Source of the DNA: Lottia gigantea
Lineage: Eukaryota > Mollusca > Gastropoda > Lottiidae
Length of the DNA stretch: 64,000 nucleotides
Reading direction: 5' to 3'
Assembly (NCBI RefSeq): GCF_000327385.1
Contig: NW_008710049.1
Location: forward strand, 1,292,525 to 1,356,524
Shown: piece by piece, positions 38,696-49,745 of the stretch
How positions within the stretch are numbered: the first letter of the stretch is position 1
Layout: each line of letters opens with the position of its first letter
The notes under the pieces: model-generated
Told to the model about the DNA's origin: nothing
Database searches by the model: none
Seen by the model: the letters and a program-made list of their open reading frames with translations, nothing else
Translations under genes and position numbers: made by a program

Positions 38696-41600
38696 TAAAC
38701 AACTGCAGTATGTTTGCTGACATGAACAATCTCTTGTATATTGCAATAATAGTGACATGAAGTAGTGGATTTCTCACTCTTCAATTATCTGATGTTTAAG
38801 TAGTAGAGGTTCTAATCAAAGATGTGGGAGTTATTACTCTCTCTGAAAGACATCGGATGACAAGTCATTTAGAGTGATGTATACACACCAATATCCCTAC
38901 CAATACTCTCTGACATTATTACAAGCTACAATTGATCCCATATTGTGACTGGTTCAATGTGGGGATTTCTGCTTTCACCAAAGGACAAGGGGAAATATGC
39001 CAGCAAAATGAAATAGTGTTTTATGTCCTTCTTTTCTGCTGCTGATGGGGCAAATGAGGAAGATTGCATGTCTGAAAATTACACATGATATAATGTATCA
39101 ATTTGGCTGTACCATGATGTGATATATACAAGGTCATTCTTACCAAAGTCTTAACATACCAGCCAAGGTTATATACACCTACACGGTTTGAAGTATCATT
39201 GTAATCAGCTTTTTGTTCTGATGGTAAGTTAAAGAAGTAAGAAAACTGGTAACACTAATGTCCCAGATTGATTCCAGCCCTGACACGAAGATTAAACTGG
39301 AGCCATCATCTGTCAATTACCACAAAATCAATCAGTCATGTACTTTAATTCACCACAAGATCATGGTAAGCGGTTTAAGCAGACTAGGATAATCTTAAGA
39401 TTAGCATGGATTAGAGCTGAAACAGTGTGGAAATCAACATCTGCATCTTTCAAGTTTAAAGGTATGATTATGTATTCTCTATGGCTTGTCAATTAAATCA
39501 TGGAAATGTGTCTGAAAATTTCAAAAAGCCAAAGCTACGCTAGATAGAGCTAACATGGTTTACAGGTGGTATTAGAATTCTATGCAGTATCAGAATAACA
39601 GCTCAACCCTGTTAAGAATAATAATAACTAAGCACCTGTGATGTGTTCATTTATAATTTGGGTGTGATGTATCCATTGTGGTGTTAGTCTGGTTAAAGTG
39701 TTAACCTATTAAATGAACTGAGAAGAGTCAAAGATTCAGCTATCAGACTAATTATAATACAAATCAATTTTCACACACAGAACTAGAACAATGAGGTGAA
39801 TATAGTAGGTCAACAATAATTATGCACATCCAGAGCAGAGGAGCTACCAAAATATCAGATGTTATCATGGAGTGAGGAGACAGTTTTGTGGAAAGATGTA
39901 TGAAAGGATGAGACTAGTTATATTATGAGACTGGTTACAGAATGAGACTGGTTACGGGTCTGCGCTTCTTTAAACTGCATTTGGAATTGAAGATCTCCCT
40001 TGGGTGACAATTAAGAACAAAAAGTTGAATATCTTTAAAAGAAGACTCTTTTGATAATCAGAAATGTTTGATTTGTAAAAAATGACCATCATAAATTACA
40101 GAAACCATAGTTAATTTACTCTCAAATGATTTTAGTTAAAGAAGCCAGAAAGTCAACCTTTTTTGGTGGACAGACAGAACATTGAGACCCAATTCCTTGG
40201 GTTTTCTTGACACTTTGGCACTTTTTTGATTGGTATGTCTATTAGGCTAATGGGCCCTACTGAAAATTATTTGAAATTCCATTAAATTAGAGTTGATGTC
40301 TACATTTGTCAGCCGAGATATGGAAAAATTGGCTTACTGCTATCAAAATACACAAAACTTAAGCTTTTAAAAGACAGTATCATTGGTTTAATCATTTGCG
40401 GCCAAAGTTTCTTACAATAAATGTGCTTACAGCCTACACTTTCTGAAGACCACCTGATTTCATCAACTCGAGTTCTGAACAAGAGGGAGGAAGCTATATT
40501 GAGAATAGATTGATCTGATCATTAAGGGAATCGTGTTATTTGTCGATTTAACAAACACGAGGAAATCACTCTTAATTTCAAACCAGATTGACCCAATTGT
40601 GAAGAAATCATGTCATTTTTCTGGTCAACAAGCTTAATTAAAATAAGACAAAGAATGACCAGTGTTTCAAGTTTTCTATTGTAATTAGAATCTTGACAAA
40701 GATATAGTGTCTTATATTAGTACTGACTTAGTTCAATTAATATCCAACTGCCCTAGAATAAATTACCTTGATATTATACAAATGAGTCACTAACATGTGA
40801 ATAACCTTGGTTGCGATTTCGAAATTTTCATTAGAAATTCCAACTTAGAAAACACTATGTTAATAAAAAAATTGAATTCAACCGTGTTCTGAAATGTGTA
40901 AATATTCAAATAGAATTTTTTTCAAAAATTAAAAGAGCACTACAATAAAATTTGACTGATGTTCCATTGTTACTCATGGTTTATTTTTCTCAAATCAAGC
41001 TATCACAGCCATTTTGTCACCTCATACATAAAACACTAGCATAATACCATGTTGCACTTTTACAGCCATAATTAATCTAAGAATGCACCAACTTGTCAAC
41101 AGAAACCATTTGACTGTAAGTATGACTCTCTTATGCAAATTAAACTTCACATGTAACATTTCATGTAGTGGCTATCTATAATACAAGAAACAATGGCAGA
41201 TGATTGTGCAAAACAGTCACATGGAGCCCTGGACAATAGATTATTATTCTGTAAAACTAAAATAAATGTCCACCTGCCCTGGAATTATCAGGTCACGATT
41301 ACTGTAATACATGTCACTTTCAAACCTACATAATGATCATAGTGTACTCTTATCACATGGGATATAACCATACATAGAATGATTAACCTTTATCTAACCT
41401 GACCTGACCTACATTATTGAACTAGAATTAGGTCACAAGATGGCATCGAAAAATCTATAACTTGGTGGATTAGTATGACTAACATCATACCATGGCAAAA
41501 TCAATACCCTCATAGGTTACTTCCTCTTGTTTCTACAGCTCTATAAAACTGTCAATGACCTGAATACCCTATGCCGGAAAGGAGTTATTGATCAAGTAAA

Positions 41601-43190
41601 AAATGATAAGTTTTTAACAGGTCATTGGCAATCATTAGATGCACATAGCTCTCCATACAGTTGTTAAGATTTCTTTTATTTAATCAATAATATTGTCCAA
41701 TTTCCTTCAGCTATGAAGAACTTGTTAAACATTGATTAATGTTAATTATTGATTCTGTAAAACATAGATTTTGAATTACAGGTCATTGAGAATCATACAT
41801 ACTACTATTTTAGTAAAATTAACCCATTTTCTTTGATAATCTTCACGATAAAAAATTCAAACAGAGCTATCTGAAAATGGATAATCAAGACGTGTCGTCA
41901 CCATCTATGTTGAACATCGAATGATATTTGCCCAGTTCATACTAAATATTCATTTTATCTTCTTGTTGTACAAAACACAATAATTTTTTGGTATTAAAAT
42001 CTAGAAGCAACCTACAATTTGAACTTAAAATATATCAGACTTTCTCAGATAAACTACACTATAATCAATACCTAGTTCCTATATTGTCTAGCTTGTCATC
42101 GAAGCCAAACAGTTCAACAGAAAAAAGATTGTTCTCAGATATGCTCTCAATTAGAAAAAAAAACAATGAAAAAGTCAAAATAAAAAAAAAGGAATGTTAA
42201 AAAAAAACATGCCAGACAAAACAATAAATTATTTTGAATAGATATAATTACAAAAATTCAGGAAGTAAAGAATCCTTCCTGAACGGTTTACCATTGACCT
42301 ATCTTATAGACAGGAAAAATGTTCTGGAGCTAAACGACTGACACATATTATAATTTTATGAATTCACATATTCAAGTAATGTCATTATTCTTCTTCTCAA
42401 AATAGTTTTCTGTTGTTCTACCGAGAGCAGAAGACTTTTTTCACACTGTGGATGGTGAGTTTTGGAGATGTATAATATTGAATACATTTCTACAATGTTG
42501 CTACTAATAGTCACAAAATGGTTGTGTACCAATAGAAGACTGTATAAGTTATCTCCCATTTCAGTATTTACTTTCAGTGGATTCCATTTCCCTCTCTGCA
42601 GACATTCAATGCTGTATTTCTGGTTGCTCTACTCTACATACTGACATGTACTCCAATCTTGATTCAAAATTGTTACCTCCATGTACAACCTTGACTAATT
42701 GAATCCTTCAGAGCATTCAGTTACACAAAATGCTATTGTTATCATCTTATTTCAATGGTCATTCGGAGACTTCCAGCAACTTCCAGTCTTTCTAACAGCT
42801 GTTCATCTTCTTCATAAGCTGTTTTTTCCAAAAGATTTTGAAAAAAACTAAAAATCTTCATGGAGGGCAGATAGATTAATTTTTATACCAATATTGATGA
42901 GAAAGAACTGTAAATATCCAGATCATTCTTGAATCAGTAAATGAAAGTATTTGTGATTAAGTAGAGATCTACCAAACCATTATCACATTGTTTATAGTGT
43001 AATGCTAATTTGTTATTCATATTTTTGTTAACCATGAATTGAATTTGAATAGTTTGCAACTGGATATGTAGTTTGTTAATGATTTTGATTTCTTTATTTA
43101 TAATTCTGTAGTATTTATTTTTGTAAAAGCTTGTATGTGTTTTTATATATGAATTCATGGTTAAGATTTGAATGACATTTAGAAGCACAT
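38696..43190. other. Non-coding AT-rich DNA, nothing recognised
   Basis: This stretch lies immediately downstream (minus sense) of the last CNOT6 exon found. I looked for the conserved nuclease motifs of CNOT6 and did not see them. Open frames near 42.0-43.2 kb are chance frames. Confidence 0.5.
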
Positions 43191-43192
43191 AT

Positions 43193-43371
43193 AACAGAAA
43201 ACACAAGAGAATATATAATGGTATAACAAAATTCTTTAGAATATATTATGGTATAACAAAATTTTTTAACGACTATCATTTGATGACGACAGGTGTAAAT
43301 TGCGTTGAAACTTAGTGCTTTATTACTTCAAATTTTGTTATACCATAATATATTCTCTTGTGTTTTGTTCT
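43193..43371. repeat. Inverted-repeat element with a duplicated left arm
   Basis: ACACAAGAGAATATATAATG followed by GTATAACAAAATT (43201-43233) is matched in reverse complement at about 43330-43363 (AATTTTGTTATACCATAATA, then TATTCTCTTGTGT). A second, tandem copy of the inner half of the left arm, AGAATATATTATGGTATAAC, lies at 43238-43262, so the left side is duplicated. The centre contains a short less AT-rich segment (ATGACGACAGGTGTAAATTG). This is a MITE-like fold-back without a recognised family. Confidence 0.8.
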
Positions 43372-43832
43372 ATCGGAATTCATAGTATATAATGTTTTTA
43401 CTAATTCATGGTTAATTTAATTCATTAATACATTTTATTTATTTGATTTCTGCTGTTTCATATGTAAAATAAAATATGAGAACAAATGGTTTAAATCTAC
43501 TAAAGACTAATGAGCTATGGGAGTAAATGAAAGAATTTGTTTTTGTATATAGTGAATGTATGAATATTAAGTGTAATTTGTATCATTCATTATATATAAA
43601 TGTAACTGATTTTGTATTTTTTGTGTAAAATTATAAAGAAATTCTCAATCAGTAAAATATTGGAACAGCAAATTCTGATAAATTGCTTCTTTGGTTTTTA
43701 AGCTTATTCAAATTCATATTTGGTAACACATCAAATGTAAACCCTAACACTAATGAGAAGTGAAAATTTTCTGATTTTCCATATTTCTTTTCTGATTGAG
43801 AATTTTATTATCTAAGTTAAAAGTAAACTTAC

Positions 43833-46745
43833 TGGGTAGTGAATCTAACATGAAGCTGAGGAGACGATTGGTTCCATTACATTCATTATATAAATTATTT
43901 AATTCTGGATTCAATGGGTTGCCCTGCAGACCTGCAAAAATAACATAGGATCAAGGGTAAATAACTCCAATTTAACTTACATTCAGTTTATCAAATCACG
44001 AAGGCAAAAGAATTCTTTGCAATTTGTGTTTTCAGGAACCAAAAAATTGAGAGAATCACAGTCTGCACTATTAAGGTTTCACAGCAAGCATTTGAAATTT
44101 TTTTCTTTTTCAGGTTTTTGTTATATGTCATATGTCTATAAAATTAAGTCTAAATTTCCTTATGCTCAAAACAATTCTTTCCCATAAATTATTCCAGGAC
44201 AACTTGCATATTAGAATTTTTTGTAAAATTGAAAGGAATCAATCCCTTTACAATCTAAGATCAGTCCTTAACATTGGGCTATTTACACCTTATACGAGAT
44301 GACTCTCAACATGGGAGAAATTGGAAGACCATGGGGAGGAATTAATGCCAAGGGCGGGAAATAAAGAGGAATCGTCTGACCAGGGAGGCAATGGGAGGCA
44401 AGGTGGTCTACAACTGAAATTTATGTCACCTCGGACATACAGAAAATCGGGAACGAATATCCATTCATTCTTAATCGTTGAAACATTTTCGAGTGAAATA
44501 CGTTTTAAAATGACCAATTTATTTTGCGGAGGAATAGATATGAAATGACATGACAGATATTTGTAATATTTCCATGCGTTGTGTCAGAAGATGTTGGTGT
44601 ACTGCATAGCTTATAGCTTATGTAATTTTTGCTGTCATTTTGTACCTGTCATGTCTGGTGTATAAACAATAGAAGTGAAATGTAAAGCAAATCAATTCTG
44701 CTGACTACTATTGCAGTCTTTTATTCATTTCTATTGACACATTCAAATGATGTCCTATGAACCCATAAAATAATTGGACACTTAATCATCGCTGGAAATA
44801 TACATCTGTAATCTAAATACATCTCTATTTTTCATGATAGCCTGAGGTAGATCTTAAAATGGCACACAGAAAGTTAGTACATGTAAACCTTTACGTCATC
44901 TCTTAATCTAATTCCAAATCAACCTGAAAGAAATATCACTGAGCAAGTTATTTTCAGTCTGAAATAATGAATTTGCTCCAGGCAGATTTCTTAATGGCTG
45001 ATATTTCTGTTGCATTAGCCTACTATTCTCAATTTCACACATAATCCTCAATATATTATTTAAATGGTTGTAATGATCAGAATTTAGAGAAATAGGTCCC
45101 TTAATTATCTGAAAGTTTTTAAAATTCTGCCGTTAATTTCTTAACGTCAAAACTATTTAAAAGGTCTATGTAAACTTTTTAAGTCTTTATGCTTTTGGTA
45201 AAAACACCTAATTTAGAGAAATAGGTCTCCTATATATTCTAAAGGTTTTAACTAACAATATGGAGTTTTTTTATGAGGCCAACACCAAAACTACTTTAAT
45301 CTTCTTACTTAACAATTAGTACTCTCAATTTTCGATTTACGCATGTAAAACAAATTCAGTTTGATCAAGTAGATACATGGATGTAAATAGCATATTTTAG
45401 AAATATTTTCAGTTGTAATTTACAATGTTTTTGATACTGGTAATGGAAAATTCGCATTGCCCCTTACAAAAATCACTCTGAAGCTCCTTGCTTTTATGAA
45501 GCTCTTATTTGGTCTAAAAGTAATGTCTCTTTCCATCAATACATGGAAGTCCCCATTACCTACATTTCGAAAATTAAGCCAAAAGTTGTCATTTTTTCTT
45601 TATTCCATATCTAGTATGATTTTCAACACTCTTCAATATAGTCAGTTTGCAGTTTGTTTTGTACAAATGAACATGTATGAATCTCTTTGGAAATTAGCAC
45701 AAGTCGTTTTGATTAGTTAATATTCACCACCTGTTACAAAGCTTTAGTAAAGAACTACATTACTACCTTTCTATTGATGAGGGAGTGTGATTAGAAAAAC
45801 CATGTATATGACCTCAAAGTATATCCTTTTTAACGTTATAGATAGGTTAGGGACAAAATAGAAGGTTAAAAAGAAGGCCCAAAACCGTACAAACCTCTGC
45901 TTCAGGTTGATGAATTGCAGAAGCAGACATTGTGTGACCAAACTATTTTCTCATCTTTTAAAAATCTACCTCATTACAGAATATCTTATCACATACACAG
46001 TGGTAGATACAAATCATTATAAGCTGAATAGACTTACCTAAACTATGTAACTGGAATAATTTTCCTATTTCGTAAGGTAGTACTCGTAAACAATTATAGT
46101 TTAGCAGCAATTCTCGCAGTTGTATTAAGTCACCAATTTCTGCTGGTAAACTACGCAATTTATTATTGGATAAATCTAAAATGGTCAGGTGGTAAAGTTT
46201 GCAGATCTCCGGTGGTAGATGAGTAAGATGATTATCACTTAAAAACAATGAGCTTAAAAACTGTAATCCCCATAATTCTGGAGAAATATTTTTTACTAGA
46301 CCTGAAACACAGAAGGTAGATCACGATAATGTGGAAAAAGTAGAAAAAGATACGTTTCGTCTTATTCTTATCTAAGCTTTTTCTATTATTGAAAAGTGAT
46401 TTTCAGAAAATTAATGCAATGAAATATCTAAATGTACTTATATTGAGAAGATACTGCCTGAATAGTTCAGTTGGAATACTGCAGAAAAAATATCAGAAAA
46501 TTTGAATGGTTGTTATTCTTTTGAAGCCAGTATTTAGAATGACTTTCATATATGTAAAATATTACCAACATATTATCTGATCTAATTTGACTACTTGGAA
46601 CATTACAAAAGGTTCCACAGGACTTACCTGAGATTTCTAAAGCGTACCATGATGATTTTTTACCCGAGGCTATATCTTCTGATGACATGAGCGTATATTG
46701 ACGACGGTTGTGTACATTGTCATTGTTTTGTTTTTCTTTAGGCAT
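43833..46745 (-). CDS. CNOT6: CCR4-NOT complex deadenylase subunit 6 (CCR4), N-terminal LRR part only
   Basis: Three exons splice in phase: 46745-46628 (39 codons plus one base), 46301-46038 (87 codons) and 43931-43833 (32 codons), each ending in GTAAGT one base into a codon. The protein starts MPKEK and has YTLMSSEDIASGKKSSW, the conserved N-terminus of CNOT6/CNOT6L. Leucine-rich repeats follow (LFLSDNHLTHLPPEI, LDLSNNKLRSLPAEIGDL, LRVLPYEIGKLFQLHSLG), then GLQGNPLNPELNNLY and LLSFMLDSLP, matching the end of the LRR domain. The LRRs dock CCR4 onto CNOT7/8 (CAF1) in the complex that shortens mRNA poly(A) tails. The C-terminal endonuclease/exonuclease/phosphatase domain should follow on the minus strand at lower coordinates, but no exon for it was recognised. 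An acceptor at 46761-46760 shows that at least one 5' UTR exon lies upstream; a possible donor is near 47456 (GTAAGA). Confidence 0.92.
44285..44550. other. Less AT-rich intronic island, open on both strands
   Basis: Inside a CNOT6 intron the composition rises in G, C and CpG, and both strands stay open for 75 codons (44321-44548 plus, 44290-44517 minus). It does not fit in the CNOT6 protein, whose flanking exons already join correctly. It could be an old repeat, a regulatory element or a piece of a processed gene; I do not recognise it. Confidence 0.35.
45081..45255. repeat. Short direct duplication, about 129-bp spacing
   Basis: AATTTAGAGAAATAGGTC occurs at 45081 and again at 45210, each followed by a similar AAGGTTTTA/AAAGTTTTTA segment. 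It is probably part of a degenerate tandem duplication inside the CNOT6 intron. Confidence 0.55.
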
Positions 46746-46759
46746 ACTGACACAATCTC

Positions 46760-49745
46760 CTGTAACAAAAATAAGAGGTTTTTCCGTCTAATTATATTCC
46801 AGTTTTTGGGTTTGGTTTCCGATAATAATTTCAAAAGCCCATGACCCATTGTATGATAATTTAAGTAGACATGATATGCACTGATGGCTTCAGAAATCAC
46901 AAAAGCCAATGAATAACCTAGTAGGGGCCTACTAGACAGGAAGAAAGATGATTGTGCATGGGCATGTGATTCAGCAGTTATTGTCTTCAAACTTTAAATT
47001 GATAAATCAAGAAAAATTCATTGCAATCGAGAATAATGAACACCGCCGAACAGCTAGATTAAATAACATGTTTTTTGAATAACACAAGCCAATCATAAAA
47101 CCCACAATCCATATCTTAATTCTTACTAAACAATAATAAGTCAAATTAGGTTATTTCATTAATGTTATAAGTTCCGTGAAGTCAATGCAGCTTACACCAT
47201 ATGGAGTGCTTCAGCAAGTGTAAGCAGTGTGTTATTGTAATGCCAATGGTTTCATATTTTCATCAACATGCAAATTACAAATTTAACAGGCTGATTCTTC
47301 AACTATTACGAGGTTTTGAGGATAGGAATTTAAGGATATAGTACAGAGAGGTAGGGACTTTAAGGAGGCAAAAGCTACCTTCATCGATACTCCTCAAAAG
47401 TCTTTTTAAAATGCAGTGTTTTCGCTCTCAGCTGTCTCTGCAACTTTTCTTACTTGATGAAAATGGCTGATCTAATGTAAAGTCGCGTAAGAAAAGTTCG
47501 GGAAATTTCTCGTGCAAATTTTGTCTCGAGAAATCTGATTGGTTGACAACCTCATGTAAAGCTATCATTTTTAATGCCAAGTTTATCAAAACATAGACAC
47601 GGAAAAAATTTCTTAAATAAACAAATTTCATGCTTGGTTGAGTTATTCTATTTCAATTGCGATTATAATCACTTCTCAGCATAACGGTAAAAGTTTATAC
47701 GAAAACGTTATTACTGACTCTCTATTAGGTCTAAACAAAATGGCAGCCCCCATGATGCTAAAAGGTGACAAAATATTTTACAAACTTTTCCACTACTTGA
47801 GACTGTAGAGATCTTTAAATTCATAACAGTAATGCTTTAGTTTCAATTAAGTATTTAAATTTTTCCTGGCATTTCACAAATATGCTAAATAATTTTTAAG
47901 TACGTATGCCATTTGTGTCCAAGACCAAATCAAATGTCTTCAAAATATATGTAGGCTACAGTGGTGTAACCAATATTCGTGCATATAAGGATTCAACACC
48001 GAATTTTGTCTAAATTAAAAAACTGAAAAATTTTGTATATGTCTCGAATGTTTCCTCAGATATTCTATAAAGTAATTAGAATTGGTTTGTTTCGATTTTC
48101 TTTATGAATCCCTCACTTTGAACCATATTTCATTAGTAACCAACTCCACAATGGCTGCAAAATGCGTCACTTATTTTCGTGTATGATGTTCGATCTATTA
48201 ATAAGTCAAGAAAAACCTGGTGGTAGAATTAACTTTTCTTAGTATTTATCTTCAATAATATTTCATTATAACTATTGACAACTCTTTCAAAGAACAATGA
48301 TTTAAAAAAAAATAGTGACTGACAAAATAAGGTAAGTAAAACGTAAGAATGATTTATTCCTAAAAGTTATTGAAACAACTTAAGAATATGGCCCACATTC
48401 TGTTCCATAGAATTTTTCTGCTGACATGGAATCCGCTAATTTGTCACGAGACTTTGTTCACTGGAACATATTCTAGCAGACGACACTTGAAATTTTCAAT
48501 TAGAGCTTGGGATTATAAGGAAACTAGATCAAAAATTGTGATATTTGGTAATAACAGAAATCCGCCATTTTGTATATGTTCCAAATAAATCTTGTTTCTA
48601 ACATATACAAAATGGCGGATTTCTGTTATTACCGTACCAAATATCGCAATTATTATTGAAATATAATAATAAATTTGACGTGCCTTTGAAACGACAAGAA
48701 AAATTCTGATGGCTGGCATTGTATAGATAACCCATGTAAATCAAAACATGCAAATGCAGAGGTCACTTGAGGTCACACAAGTAAATTATTAATCATTTCC
48801 GTAGATGCACAAAAAATAGGTTAGAACGAAATTAGGTTACGTGTCTGTATTATTAGGCAATTCAAAAAAAGGCGAAATTAATATCGATTATTTATAAGTG
48901 CTTTATTAGATTTTCAACTGGAATAAATCAGAGCGAGCAGAAGTACTTTAGATTTGAAGCATGGGGTATTTTACTGGAGCACACTGGGCCTGTAAATCAG
49001 ACTATTTATTTTGTATGGTCTTACTATTGTAAGAAAGGATAAGGTTTGATGATATACCATCTGAGATATACACTTCCCTTGCATACATATCCTGTGCAAA
49101 TTCATATTTCCAAAAAATATTTGCTTGTCATTTTTATCAGTCCAAAGACAACCTATTTTCCCTTAAAAATTATATTTACTATCAAGTATTATCTGGTCTT
49201 CCTCATTTCATTGTTAAAACTTTGAAGGGCTATGCATTATTTTTTACATGAAGTTTGGATGCTTACCATTGTTTTCAATATGCTGATTCTCGGTATAATC
49301 ATCTGCTAAATTAACAGGATCATTTTCAGAATTCACTGCCTATGATCCACTTCATAGAAGGAGGAAGAACGCTCTTAAGTCACATTTGGTAAGGCTGCTG
49401 TTGGAATTGTCGGCCTGAGTTGATGTCACAATTATCCTGGTAGCAAACACCCCTTTGTCATCTGAGTAATTATTGTTTCCGTAAATATCCCTATCAGTGC
49501 CTCTTGAATGCAAACAAAACACAAAATAAAAACAAAATTTGGAAATAACAGCAAATATCCCTTTCCATCATCCATGCTAACAATATATATATCTTTTAAA
49601 AACTTTTACTGGAGGGTACTTTAACTATAAATATTTTGCAATCTGCAATACCACCTTGGTAAGCAATATTAATGTCTTAGCTTGTTCAGTAGTAGGTCTT
49701 GATGGGATGAATTAATATAGATTAATGTATTTATTTCTTTTTTAG
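46760..49745. promoter_or_regulatory. Divergent CNOT6/MRPL1 spacer with YY1-like motifs and candidate first exons
   Basis: The two genes diverge, so their promoters and non-coding first exons should lie here. YY1-like sites are seen: AAAATGGCAGC (47737-47747), AAAATGGCTG near 47460, CACAATGGCTGC near 48148 and AAAATGGCGG (48609-48618) with its mirror CCGCCATTTT (48562-48571). For MRPL1, two starts fit the phase of the first certain exon. One is ATG at 48152 (MAAKCVTYF, with a weak GTGTAT donor). The other is ATG at 48388 (MAHILFHRIF, Arg-containing and mitochondrial-presequence-like, using a GTAATA donor at 48548). Neither is proven. For CNOT6, a GTAAGA donor near 47456 on the minus strand could end the 5' UTR exon. 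Confidence 0.45.
48534..48651. repeat. Near-perfect 118-bp palindrome carrying a YY1-like site in each arm
   Basis: The left arm 48534-48580 and right arm 48600-48651 are reverse complements apart from one C/T difference and a 5-base insertion (CGGTA) in the right arm. The loop is 19 bases (48581-48599). Each arm contains CCGCCATTTT or its complement AAAATGGCGG. RNA from either strand could form a long hairpin. It resembles an inverted duplication or a very small fold-back element. It lies between the two divergent genes and overlaps one candidate MRPL1 splice donor. Confidence 0.9.

Noticed and set aside
46670-46990. 106-codon minus-strand open frame upstream of CNOT6
   Set aside because: It overlaps the CNOT6 start exon in another frame and crosses the splice acceptor at 46761-46760.
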